Assembly: GCA_020852555.1 (NCBI GenBank)
Contig: JADZAQ010000093.1
Location: forward strand, 1-50,801
Direction of reading: 5' to 3'
Source of the DNA: Burkholderiales bacterium
GTDB lineage: Bacteria; Pseudomonadota; Gammaproteobacteria; Burkholderiales; Casimicrobiaceae
DNA length: 50,801 nucleotides
Made by a program: the position numbers and the translations under genes. Of the stretch, positions 42,305 through 50,801 are shown in pieces (position 1 is the stretch's first letter; the number at the start of each line of letters is the position of its first letter). The notes under the pieces were generated by a model. That model saw only the letters and a list, made by a program, of their open reading frames with translations, was not told the DNA's origin and searched no databases.

Positions 42305-43621
42305 TCACGCCTCGGGCATGGCGAGGGTGCGTGCCCGCCGGGAAGCGACGATCTCGCCGGCGATGAATTTCTCGTGGTTGGCCTCGATCGCACGCGATTC
42401 GTAGACGTAGTTCACCATCAGGCCGAGCGACTCGCGCAGCCGCTTTCGCGACGTGTCGGCGAGCCAGTTGATCCGCTCCAGGCGGGCGCCGTTGTTGAGG
42501 TGGAACCTCGCCACGGGATCGCGTACCGGTTCGCCGCGCTCCGCAACCTGTTGCAGATAGGTCGCGCACAGGCGCAGCAACGGCAGACGCAGCGATGCCA
42601 GCCGTTCCACGAGGCCGGCCGCGTCGGCCGCCAACCGACCCACCTCCGTGCCGAGCGTCGCTGTGACAGCGGCCAGCGCCTCCTTCATCGCCCTGGACCG
42701 CCGGTCGCCACCGCCACGGAGGAGGGACTCGAGCCAGGTCACGAATCCCGGGACGGGCGATAGCGTGCAGAACAGCTCGAGCCGGGGAAGCTCGCGCGAG
42801 AGCACCTCCACGACGTTCTTGATCAGGAAGTTCCCGAGCGACACGCCGCGCAGTCCCGGTTGGCAGTTGCTGATCGAGTAGAACACCGCCGTGGTCGCGC
42901 GGCCTGGATCGCTCGGCTCGGGGCGAGCGTCGAGGAGCGGCGCCACGGTCTCGGCCATCCGCTTCGCGAGCGCCACTTCCACGAAGATCAGCGGCTCGTC
43001 GGGCAGCGCCGGATGGAAGAAGGCGTAGCAGCGGCCATCGGCGTCGAGGCGGCGGCGCAGATCGTTCCAGTCGCGGATCTCGTGTACCGCCTCATGGGCG
43101 ATGATCTGCTCGAGCAGATACGCCGGCGTGCGCCAGTCCACGCGAATGACCTGCAGGAAGCCGGGGTTGAACCACGACGACAGCAGGTGCCTGAAGTCCC
43201 AGTCGACCGCCTCGAGCTCCGGTTGACCCGATTGCAATTCGAGCAGGCGCTCGCGCATGCGCAAGATCGCCGCGGTGCCCCCGGGCGCGCGGTTGAGGCG
43301 GCGCAACAACTCCTGCCGCGGTGGCTCCGCTGCCACGCTGAGCCGCGCGAGATGGGCGGCCGAGCACTCGGCGGCATAGTCCTGCGCCGCGGCGAGCACC
43401 TGCGCAGGGTCGGGCGAGAAGTCGGCCCGCAGGGCGTCGAAGAAGCGCGCCTCGTCCTTGCGGTCGAGCGCAGCGTACAGGTCGAGCGTCGCGCGAGCGA
43501 GCGACACGCCGGCGGCCCCGCCGCGCTCGGTGAGCAGCTTCCGGCAGCTCGCGACGAGGCGCTGCAGCGCCACGCTGGCACCGGCGCTCGCCGTGGTTCG
43601 CTTGCGGACCGAGTCGAACAT
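42305..43621 (-). CDS. Malonyl-CoA decarboxylase
   Basis: A 438-residue malonyl-CoA decarboxylase, which forms acetyl-CoA and CO2 from malonyl-CoA. Family segments: LSSWFNPGFLQVIRVDWRTPA (split as SWFNPGFLQVIRVDW), YAFFHPALPDEPLIFVEVAL, FYSISNCQPGLRGVSLGNFL, SPVPGFVTWLESLL and ARFHLNNGARLERINW. Catalytic candidates Ser (SISNCQ) and His (FHLNNGA) are present. ATG 43621 is used; a 13-residue longer version from 43660 has no support. It is convergent with the hydrolase gene and divergent from ribBA. Together with mmsA it points to malonate-semialdehyde or malonyl-CoA turnover. Confidence 0.92.
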   Translation of the reverse strand: MFDSVRKRTTASAGASVALQRLVASCRKLLTERGGAAGVSLARATLDLYAALDRKDEARFFDALRADFSPDPAQVLAAAQDYAAECSAAHLARLSVAAEPPRQELLRRLNRAPGGTAAILRMRERLLELQSGQPELEAVDWDFRHLLSSWFNPGFLQVIRVDWRTPAYLLEQIIAHEAVHEIRDWNDLRRRLDADGRCYAFFHPALPDEPLIFVEVALAKRMAETVAPLLDARPEPSDPGRATTAVFYSISNCQPGLRGVSLGNFLIKNVVEVLSRELPRLELFCTLSPVPGFVTWLESLLRGGGDRRSRAMKEALAAVTATLGTEVGRLAADAAGLVERLASLRLPLLRLCATYLQQVAERGEPVRDPVARFHLNNGARLERINWLADTSRKRLRESLGLMVNYVYESRAIEANHEKFIAGEIVASRRARTLAMPEA

Positions 43622-43780
43622 GGATGCGCGCCCCTGTGTGGCGAAGCACGTCGGCTTCACGTCACGCGAAAGTATGCCGTGGACCGCGCGTGCGCAACCC
43701 TTCGTTCTGCCGCTCCGTGGCCGGGCACCGCCTACGGTAGAATTGCGGCTTACCCCCTATCAACCGAAGAGCCGCTTGCC

Positions 43781-44887
43781 ATGGCACTTGCCTCCATTCC
43801 CGAGATCGTCGCCGCGTTCAAGGCGGGGCGCATGGTGGTACTGGTCGATGAGGAGGATCGCGAGAACGAGGGCGACGTGGTGATCGCCGCCGATCTTGTC
43901 ACCCCCGAGGCGATCAACTTCATGGCGCGCCACGCGCGCGGGCTCGTCTGCCTGACGCTCGAGGAAGACCGCTGCCGCCGACTCGGGTTGACGCCGATGA
44001 CCGCCGTGAACCGCTCGGGCCACGGGACGGCCTTCACGGTGTCGATCGAGGCGGCGCACGGCGTCACCACGGGCATTTCCGCTGCCGACCGCGCGCTGAC
44101 CGTGCACGCCGCCGTCGCACCCGGCGCGAAGCCCGAGGACATCGTGATCCCCGGCCACATCTTCCCGATCACGGCGCAGCCCGGCGGCGTGCTGGTGCGC
44201 GCCGGGCACACCGAGGCGGGCTGCGATCTCGCGCGGCTGGCCGGATTTACCCCGGCAGCGGTCATCTGCGAGGTCATGCGCGAGGACGGCACGATGGCGC
44301 GGCTGCCCGACCTCGAGCGCTTCGCCGACGAGCACGGTCTCTTGATCGGTACCATCGCCGATCTCATCCAGTACCGCAGCCGCACCGAGCGGCTCGTCGA
44401 GCGCATCGCCGAGCGGCCGCTCAACACGCCGCACGGCGCATTTCGCCTCGTCGTCTATCGCGACAAGCTGAGCGACGCCACGCACCTGGCGCTGGTGCGC
44501 GGGCCGATCGCACCGGACGTGGAGACGCTGGTCCGCGTGCACGAGCCGCTCTCGGTGATGGACTTGCTCGATGCCGACCGCGCGGCGCATTCGTGGACCG
44601 TGCCCGGCGCGCTGGCGGCGATCGCCGCGGCGGGTCGGGGCGTGATGGTGCTGCTGCACCGACCCGAGAGCGCCGCCGAGCTGCGGCAGCGCGCGATTTC
44701 GGATGCAACGTCGTTGCCGTCGAAGGTGGATCTGCGCAACTACGGCATCGGCGCGCAGATCCTGCGCGACCTCAACGTCGGCCGGATGCGACTTCTCGCG
44801 CACCCGCGCAAGATGCCGAGCATGGCGGGCTTCGGTCTCGAGGTGACCGGCTACGAGAGCGAGATGGCGGCGAAGGCCGCGTCGTGA
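43781..44887 (+). CDS. ribBA: 3,4-dihydroxy-2-butanone-4-phosphate synthase with degenerate GTP cyclohydrolase II domain
   Basis: A 368-residue RibB(A). The N-terminal about 205 residues are a complete DHBP synthase ([55 protein letters not shown] split, GCDLARLAG), making the four-carbon unit of riboflavin from ribulose 5-phosphate. The C-terminal half aligns to GTP cyclohydrolase II in shape ([38 protein letters not shown]) but lacks all three zinc cysteines, so it is probably inactive for GTP; a separate RibA is expected elsewhere. A TAGAAT hexamer lies at 43738-43743. ATG 43781. ribH follows after 10 bp. Confidence 0.92.
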   Translation: MALASIPEIVAAFKAGRMVVLVDEEDRENEGDVVIAADLVTPEAINFMARHARGLVCLTLEEDRCRRLGLTPMTAVNRSGHGTAFTVSIEAAHGVTTGISAADRALTVHAAVAPGAKPEDIVIPGHIFPITAQPGGVLVRAGHTEAGCDLARLAGFTPAAVICEVMREDGTMARLPDLERFADEHGLLIGTIADLIQYRSRTERLVERIAERPLNTPHGAFRLVVYRDKLSDATHLALVRGPIAPDVETLVRVHEPLSVMDLLDADRAAHSWTVPGALAAIAAAGRGVMVLLHRPESAAELRQRAISDATSLPSKVDLRNYGIGAQILRDLNVGRMRLLAHPRKMPSMAGFGLEVTGYESEMAAKAAS

Positions 44888-44897
44888 GGCACCCGCG

Positions 44898-45365
44898 ATG
44901 GCCGTGAGGCGTATCGACCCCGATCGGTCCGGCGACGGCCTGCACGTGGCCATCGTGCAGTCGCGCTTCAACGCCGACGTGGGTGCGGGCCTGCTCGCCG
45001 GCGCGTTGCGTGCGCTGCGCGAGGCGCGCGTGGCCGATGAGCACGTCACGCTGGTGACCGTGCCCGGTGCGCTCGAGACGCCGCTCGCGCTGCAGCGGCT
45101 CGCCCAGACCGGGGACTACGACGCGCTGGTGGCCCTCGGTGCGGTGATCCGCGGCGACACGTACCACTTCGAGATCGTGAGCAACGAATCGGCGGCGGGT
45201 GTGTCGAGCGTCGCGCTCGAGTTCGGCATCCCGGTCGGGAACGGCATTCTCACCTGCGACACCGATGCGCAGGCGCTGGCGCGCATGGACCAGAAGGGCT
45301 TCGAGGCGACGCAGGCGGCGCTCGAGATGGCGAACCTCCTGCGGGCGATCGATGGTGAAGACTAG
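44898..45365 (+). CDS. ribH: 6,7-dimethyl-8-ribityllumazine synthase
   Basis: A 155-residue lumazine synthase, condensing the DHBP unit with the pyrimidine to give lumazine, the substrate of RibE. Visible: VAIVQSRFNADVGAGLL, VPGALETPLALQRL, ALGAVIRGDTYHFEIVSNES with the catalytic His, and IPVGNGILTCDTDAQAL. Length is typical of the icosahedral or pentameric enzymes. It begins 10 bp after ribBA and overlaps nusB by 14 bp. Confidence 0.96.
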   Translation: MAVRRIDPDRSGDGLHVAIVQSRFNADVGAGLLAGALRALREARVADEHVTLVTVPGALETPLALQRLAQTGDYDALVALGAVIRGDTYHFEIVSNESAAGVSSVALEFGIPVGNGILTCDTDAQALARMDQKGFEATQAALEMANLLRAIDGED

Positions 45366-45807
45366 CCGCGACGCCGCGGCGAGTCCGCGACGCGCGGCGC
45401 GCGAACTCGCCTTGCAGGGCCTCTACGAGCGCCAGGTCGCGGGCAACGCGGCGAGCGACGTCTACGGCGATCTCGCCGCGGGTTCCGGCTACGTGCACGC
45501 CGACCGGACGTACTTCGACGAGCTGTGGACGGGTGTCGTCGCGCAGTACGACGAGCTCGTCGCCCGCATCACGCCGCACCTGTCGCGCAAGCCTGCCGAG
45601 CTCTCGCCGGTCGAGCGGGCGATCCTCGTCATCGGTACCTGGGAGCTCGTCAATCGCCCCGAGATCCCGTACAAGGCGGTCATCGACGAAGCGATCGAGC
45701 TCGCCAAGACCTACGGGGGCACCGACGGGCATCGTTTCGTCAACGGCGTCCTCGACAAGGTCGCGGCGCAGGCGCGGGCGGTGGAGATCGCCGCGCTCGC
45801 TCGCTGA
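45352..45807 (+). CDS. nusB: Transcription antitermination factor NusB
   Basis: A 151-residue NusB, which with NusE binds boxA RNA to prevent termination in rRNA operons. Signatures: SPRRAARELALQGLYERQVAG, LSPVERAILVIGTWEL, EIPYKAVIDEAIELAKTYGG and HRFVNGVLDKVAA. ATG 45352 is used; GTG 45355 is one codon later. The start lies inside ribH, implying coupled translation. The order ribH-nusB-(…)-thiL is the common proteobacterial one. Confidence 0.95.
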   Translation: MVKTSRDAAASPRRAARELALQGLYERQVAGNAASDVYGDLAAGSGYVHADRTYFDELWTGVVAQYDELVARITPHLSRKPAELSPVERAILVIGTWELVNRPEIPYKAVIDEAIELAKTYGGTDGHRFVNGVLDKVAAQARAVEIAALAR

Positions 45808-45817
45808 GCGCGCGGCC

Positions 45818-46846
45818 ATGCGCTGGCTCGCGATCTGCTTCGTCGCTCTCGGCGCGGCGTGGCTCGCGCCGACGGGCGCCAGCGCACAGACGCGCAGCGT
45901 CGTCGTGTACTGCAGCCACGATGCCGATGCCTGCGAGCTCGCCGGCAAGACGTTCGAGCGCGAGACCGGGATTCGCACCTCGATCGTGCGCAAGGCGACC
46001 GGCGAGTACTACGCGCAGTTGCGCGCCGAGCGCGACAAGCCGCGCGCCGACGTGTGGTACGGCGGCACCATCGATCCGCTGCTGCAGGCCGCGGGGGAGG
46101 GGCTGCTCGCCGAATATCGCTCGCCCAACCTCGGTCAACTGGCGCCGTGGGCGCAGTCGGTCACGCAGCGCAGCGGCTACCGCGTGGCCGCGATCTACAA
46201 GATCATCATCGGCTTCGGCGTCAATCGTGAGCTTCTCGCCCGGCGCAAGCTCGTCGCACCGCGCTGCTGGTCCGACCTCACCGGGTCCGCGTACCGGAAG
46301 GAAATCGAGCTCTCCAATCCGGTGACGAGCGGCACCGGCTACACCATCCTCGCGACGCTCGTCACGCTCTACGGCGAGGACGGTGCCTTCGCCTACCTCG
46401 CGAAGCTCGCCCCCAACGTCGTCCGTTACACCCAGTCGGGGACGGCGCAAGGGCCGTCGGTCGCGCGCGGCGAGGTCGCGGTCGGCGTCTCGTTCGTGCA
46501 CGAGTTCATCACGCAGCAGCTCGCCGGCTTTCCCGTCGACATCGCGATTCCCTGCGAGGGGACCGGCGCCGCCCTGGGCGGCATGGCGCTCGTCGCCGGT
46601 GCGCCGCACCCCGTCGAGGCGCGCGCGTTCTACGACTGGGCGCTCACCCGCGACGCGCAGGAACTCGCCAACCAGACCAAGAACCTCATCATCCCCGCCA
46701 ATGCGAGCGCGACGGTTCGTCCGGAGGCGGCACGCTTCGCAACCGCGCCGATGCTCGACGTCGATCCCATGAAGTTCGGGCAGCCGGACGAGCGCAAACG
46801 GCTCCTGACGCGCTGGCAGCGCGAGATCGGCGATGCCGCACGCTGA
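45818..46846 (+). CDS. Extracellular solute-binding protein, iron(III)-type ABC family
   Basis: A 342-residue periplasmic binding protein. The signal peptide MRWLAICFVALGAAWLAP with an ASAQ cleavage site is clear. The mature part (VVYCSHDADACELAGKTFE, RADVWYGGTIDPLLQAAGEG, GQLAPWAQSVTQRSG, SNPVTSGTGYTILAT) fits the FbpA/AfuA-like iron or small-ligand binding group. No ABC permease or ATPase gene is adjacent, so it is an orphan receptor; it sits between nusB and thiL, overlapping thiL by 14 bp. Binding of Fe3+ is likely by family but the metal tyrosines were not aligned. Confidence 0.85.
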   Translation: MRWLAICFVALGAAWLAPTGASAQTRSVVVYCSHDADACELAGKTFERETGIRTSIVRKATGEYYAQLRAERDKPRADVWYGGTIDPLLQAAGEGLLAEYRSPNLGQLAPWAQSVTQRSGYRVAAIYKIIIGFGVNRELLARRKLVAPRCWSDLTGSAYRKEIELSNPVTSGTGYTILATLVTLYGEDGAFAYLAKLAPNVVRYTQSGTAQGPSVARGEVAVGVSFVHEFITQQLAGFPVDIAIPCEGTGAALGGMALVAGAPHPVEARAFYDWALTRDAQELANQTKNLIIPANASATVRPEAARFATAPMLDVDPMKFGQPDERKRLLTRWQREIGDAAR

Positions 46847-47921
46847 CCCGCCGGGATCCGCGGCGACCGATCCGGCCACGGCTCCTGCGCGGAGCGAGTT
46901 CGCCCTCATCGAGCGGTACTTCCGTCGCCCGGTACACGACGCCGCGGTACGCCTGGGGATCGGCGACGATGCGGCGATCGTGGCTCCGGCGGCGGGCAGC
47001 GAGCTCGTCCTGGCGGTCGACATGCTCGTCGAAGGGCGGCATTTCCTGTCCGGTGCCGACCCCGAGCTCCTCGGTCACAAGGCGCTCGCCGTGAACCTCT
47101 CCGATCTCGCCGCGATGGGCGCGCGCCCGCGCTGGGCGCTCCTCGGCTGCGCACTCCCCGACGCGAGCGAGGCATGGCTCGCCGCATTCACCCGGGGTCT
47201 CTTTGCACTCGCCGATCGCTACGACGTGACGCTGGTCGGCGGCGACACGACGCGCGGGCCGCGCAACCTGTGCGTGACGGTGGTGGGCGAACTCCCGGCG
47301 GGAACCGCGATCACCCGCGCGGGCGCCAAGGCCGGTGACGATGTGTGGGTATCGGGCACGCTGGGCGACGCGATGCTCGCACTGGCGGCGATCGAGGGTC
47401 GTGCGGCGCTGTCGGCAGCGAGCCTCGCGAGCCTGCGCGTACGCCTCGAGCGTCCCGAGCCGCGCGTCGCACTGGGCATCGCCTTGCGCGGCGTCGCGTC
47501 GGCCGCGCTCGACGTCTCCGATGGGCTCACCGGCGACTTGCGGCACATCCTCGATGCCTCGCGCGTGGGGGCGACGCTCGACCTGACCGCGATCCCGCGT
47601 AGCGCGCCACTCGCGGCGCTGTTCGAGGGCGCCGCGCGCAGCGCTGACGATGATCGAACGGCGAGCGGCCGGCCACCCGGCCACCGCTCGCCGCGAGAGC
47701 TCGCGCTCGCCTGCCTGCTCGCCGGCGGTGACGATTACGAGTTGTGCTTCACCGCCGCTCCGGCGCGCCGCGACGACGTGCTGCGTGCCGCGGGCGCGGT
47801 TGGCATCCAGGTCGCGCGGATCGGTACCGTTACCGGCGAGGCTGGTTTGCGCGTGCGCGACGCGGCCGGCGCGCTGCTCGCCGCGCTGCCCAGCGCATTC
47901 GACCACTTCGCCATCGGATGA
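46833..47921 (+). CDS. thiL: Thiamine-monophosphate kinase
   Basis: A 362-residue ThiL, which phosphorylates thiamine phosphate to the active diphosphate. Motifs: FALIERYF, GIGDDAAIVAPAAGSELVLA (metal-binding Asp-Asp), AVNLSDLAAMGARPRW, GGDTTRGPRNLCVTVVGEL, SDGLTGDLRHILDAS and GGDDYELCFTAAP. It carries a slightly long loop (SADDDRTASGRPPGHRSP) before the last motif. Start overlaps the upstream gene by 14 bp and the stop overlaps pgpA by ATGA. Confidence 0.95.
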   Translation: MPHADPPGSAATDPATAPARSEFALIERYFRRPVHDAAVRLGIGDDAAIVAPAAGSELVLAVDMLVEGRHFLSGADPELLGHKALAVNLSDLAAMGARPRWALLGCALPDASEAWLAAFTRGLFALADRYDVTLVGGDTTRGPRNLCVTVVGELPAGTAITRAGAKAGDDVWVSGTLGDAMLALAAIEGRAALSAASLASLRVRLERPEPRVALGIALRGVASAALDVSDGLTGDLRHILDASRVGATLDLTAIPRSAPLAALFEGAARSADDDRTASGRPPGHRSPRELALACLLAGGDDYELCFTAAPARRDDVLRAAGAVGIQVARIGTVTGEAGLRVRDAAGALLAALPSAFDHFAIG

Positions 47922-48403
47922 CGCGCCCCACGCTCGCCTTCCTGCTCCAGCATCCGGCGCACTTCATCGCGCTCGGCTTCGGCAGTGGGCTCGCGCCGGT
48001 GGCGCCGGGCACCTTCGGCACGCTGGTCGCGATTCCCATTGCGCTCGCAGTGCGCGGCTACGCGGGCGACGCGACGTTTCTCGCCGTCATCGTCGTGCTG
48101 CTCGGCGTCGGCGCCTGGGCCGCCCAGGTGACCGGGCGCGCGCTCGGCGTGCCGGATCACGGCAGCATCGTCATCGACGAGGTGGCTGCATTCCTTCTCG
48201 TGCTCTTCTTCACCGGTGTGACGCCGCTGCGCATCGCGATCGCTTTCGTCTTGTTTCGCTTCTTCGACATCGTCAAGCCGCCGCCGATCCGGCAGGTCGA
48301 CGCGGCGCTGAAGAGCGGCATCGGCGTGATGCTCGACGACGTGGTCGCGGCCGGCTACGCGCTGCTCGTGTTCGCGGTCGGACAGCGGGTGTCGGGATGG
48401 TGA
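47918..48403 (+). CDS. pgpA: Phosphatidylglycerophosphatase A
   Basis: A 161-residue membrane phosphatase that removes phosphate from phosphatidylglycerophosphate to give phosphatidylglycerol. Motifs GSGLAPVAPGTFGTLVAIPI, GSIVIDEVAAFLLVLF and FRFFDIVKPPPIRQVD match PgpA; several hydrophobic segments place it in the inner membrane. ATG overlaps the thiL stop (ATGA). It precedes pncC by 82 bp. Confidence 0.94.
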   Translation: MTRPTLAFLLQHPAHFIALGFGSGLAPVAPGTFGTLVAIPIALAVRGYAGDATFLAVIVVLLGVGAWAAQVTGRALGVPDHGSIVIDEVAAFLLVLFFTGVTPLRIAIAFVLFRFFDIVKPPPIRQVDAALKSGIGVMLDDVVAAGYALLVFAVGQRVSGW

Positions 48404-48485
48404 CCTGCCGGCCATCGCGCTGCGCTGCGCAGGCGGTACGCGCGGTGGCCGCGGTTGCCCGCCGCGACGTGGGGGAGGCAGCGGC

Positions 48486-48974
48486 ATGACGGAATGCGAG
48501 CGCCTTGCCCGCGAGCTCGGCGACGTCCTCGTCGCGCGCGGCTGGCGGTGCGCCACGGCGGAATCGTGCACCGGAGGCCTCGTCGCCGGGGCGATCACGG
48601 AGATTGCCGGCAGCTCCGACTGGTTCGACCGTGGTTTCGTGACCTACAGCAACGACGCCAAGGAAGCGATGCTGGGGGTGCCGTCGGCGATGCTGGCGAC
48701 GCACGGCGCGGTGTCCGAGCCGGTCGCCCGCGCGATGGCCGAGGGCGCGCTCGCGCACAGCCGCGCCACCGTCGCGGTGGCGATCACGGGCGTCGCCGGT
48801 CCGGGTGGGGGCAGCGCCGCCAAGCCGGTCGGAACGGTCTCTTTCGCATGGGCCGCGCAGGGCCAGCCGACCACGGTCGAGACGCGGCATTTCGACGGCG
48901 ACCGGCGCGCGATTCGCCTGGCGAGCGTGACGGCGGCCCTCGCCGGGCTTATCGCCGCCGCGCATCGGGCGTAG
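48486..48974 (+). CDS. pncC: Nicotinamide-nucleotide amidohydrolase (PncC/CinA C-terminal type)
   Basis: A 162-residue PncC. It deamidates nicotinamide mononucleotide in NAD recycling. The family segments are CATAESCTGGLVAGAITEIAGSS (split), GFVTYSNDAKEAMLGV and AVAITGVAGPGGGSAAKPVGTV. It is the stand-alone C-terminal domain of CinA, without the COG1058 half. GGGGGAGG lies 7-14 nt before ATG 48486. It sits just upstream of recA, as in many proteobacteria. Confidence 0.94.
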   Translation: MTECERLARELGDVLVARGWRCATAESCTGGLVAGAITEIAGSSDWFDRGFVTYSNDAKEAMLGVPSAMLATHGAVSEPVARAMAEGALAHSRATVAVAITGVAGPGGGSAAKPVGTVSFAWAAQGQPTTVETRHFDGDRRAIRLASVTAALAGLIAAAHRA

Positions 48975-49105
48975 CGCCGCGCGTAGCATCGGGGGGTAGC
49001 ACCGGAATCGCGGCGGCGCGCCGGCGCATGGAAGGCAGCTTCGGCGGTGGGCGGGATCCAGCGGGTACTGTCGATCGGTCGGATGGGTTAGACCACCCGG
49101 ATGAC

Positions 49106-49135
49106 TTGTGTCGAACGATCGTTCTATGCCATGAT
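49106..49135 (+). promoter_or_regulatory. recA promoter region with GAAC-N4-GTTC palindrome
   Basis: TTGTGT (49106-49111) and CATGAT (49130-49135) are separated by 18 nt. The perfect 12-bp palindrome GAACGATCGTTC (49113-49124) lies in the spacer, where a repressor would block polymerase. The expected CTGT-N8-ACAG LexA box was not seen in 48975-49202, which otherwise holds no gene. Confidence 0.5.
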
Positions 49136-49202
49136 TCGGCCACGTGACGCGCCTGCCTTCCCGGCCGCCTGGCCGCCGGGCGCTACACTCGGAGACCTCA
49201 CC

Positions 49203-50252
<1,050 letters not shown>

Positions 50253-50262
50253 CCGGCACGCG

Positions 50263-50763
50263 GTGCGCTCCGGGCGTTCCCGATCGCGGAGCAGCGATCA
50301 GGCGCCGCCGTCGCCGAAGGCGCTGGCCGTGCGCTGGCTCGCCCGGCGTGACTATAGCCGCGCCGAACTCGCCGCACGGTTGCGGCGCAGAGGCGTAGCG
50401 GACGACGCGATCGAGCGCACGCTCGCCGACCTGGTCGCGGCGGGGTATCTCTCGGATGCCCGTTATGCCGAGGCTGTCGTCGCGCAGCGCGTCGGCCGCT
50501 TCGGCAAGCGGGCGATCGTCCACGCGCTGCAGGAGCGCGGCGTCGCCGCCGCCGACGTCGCGCAGGCGATGGCCCAACTCGCCGAACGCGACGAGGTCGA
50601 CGACGCCTGCGCGCTGTGGCAGCGGCGGTTCGGGATCCGACCGGTCGACGATCGCGACAAGGCGCGGCAGGTCCGCTTTCTGCAGGCGCGCGGTTTTTCG
50701 CTGTCGGTGGCGCTTGCGGTGCTGCGGCGTGCCGGCGCCGCCGGCGACGATGCTTCTGCCTGA
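50263..50763 (+). CDS. recX: Regulatory protein RecX
   Basis: A 166-residue RecX, which binds RecA filaments and inhibits them. Three-helix repeats are visible: RWLARRDYSRAELAARLRRRGV, LVAAGYLSDARYAEAVVAQRV (split) and the repeats GKRAIVHALQERGV and RFLQARGFSLSVALAVL. The start is GTG 50263, 10 bp after recA; the long antisense-like frame upstream overlaps recA. The last 38 bp of the window hold no gene start I can confirm. Confidence 0.92.
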   Translation: MRSGRSRSRSSDQAPPSPKALAVRWLARRDYSRAELAARLRRRGVADDAIERTLADLVAAGYLSDARYAEAVVAQRVGRFGKRAIVHALQERGVAAADVAQAMAQLAERDEVDDACALWQRRFGIRPVDDRDKARQVRFLQARGFSLSVALAVLRRAGAAGDDASA

Positions 50764-50801
50764 GGTTCATCCACGGCACCGCCGGAGCCGCGTCGGAAGA
50801 A

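Noticed and set aside
43622-43780. FMN riboswitch before ribBA
   Set aside because: I looked for the conserved FMN-aptamer stretches in the 159-bp leader and found none; only a TAGAAT hexamer is visible.
49101-49202. Longer recA start at 49101
   Set aside because: It would begin inside the promoter, add 34 non-conserved residues and lacks a ribosome binding site; ATG 49203 has GGAGA.

Overview
The window reads as one chromosomal segment of a GC-rich betaproteobacterium, probably Burkholderiales-, Rhodocyclales- or Nitrosomonadales-like. The basis is the protein content (DarP, NrdR-RibD, TRAP transporters with COG4663-type receptors, PilE/FimU/PilV/PilW/PilX/PilY1 minor pilins), the strong GC bias and frequent ATGA/GTGA start-stop overlaps. 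No rRNA, tRNA, CRISPR array or transposase was recognised.

Layout. 1-8954: housekeeping genes (3' end of typA, a HAD hydrolase, DUF2891, rmuC, mtfA; mog-darP on the opposite strand; pmbA and a conserved unknown). 9087-16354: a TRAP transport locus with two close paralogous receptors, a LysR regulator, a metallo-beta-lactamase-fold protein and one DctQM permease pair. 16519-19984: glyA-nrdR-ribD-ribE. 20149-43621: a block of about 24 kb between ribE and ribBA. It holds mmsA, a first toxin-antitoxin (TA) rich stretch (21.7-26.2 kb: Fic, HigBA, DUF433/DUF5615 relics, a PIN module, antitoxin debris, a PemK-type module), a TonB-like gene, the minor pilin operon pilE-fimU-pilV-pilW-pilX-pilY1 (minus strand), a second TA stretch (36.4-39.0 kb: HigBA, a DUF433-Phd chimera with a broken PIN gene, HicAB) with fimT inside it, then glutaryl-CoA dehydrogenase, an FAH-family protein, an arylformamidase-like hydrolase and malonyl-CoA decarboxylase. 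43781-50763: ribBA-ribH-nusB, an orphan iron-type binding protein, thiL-pgpA-pncC, recA-recX.

How the parts fit. In E. coli nrdR-ribD-ribH-nusB-thiL-pgpA is contiguous, so the two rib halves look like one ancestral operon split by the 24-kb block. Inside that block, two TA islands each lie next to the 3' end of a normal gene (mmsA; fimT), and the far side of each carries a second in-frame copy of that gene's tail (27 bp with 1 mismatch; 96 bp with 11 mismatches). The TA stretches are mosaics of intact modules, chimeras and relics. The recurrent tail duplication is the most unusual signal here. Other regulatory signals include a sigma-54-type promoter before pilE, palindromes at several TA promoters and at fic, and a GAAC-N4-GTTC palindrome in the recA promoter. 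All calls come from reading the sequence; no database search was run.
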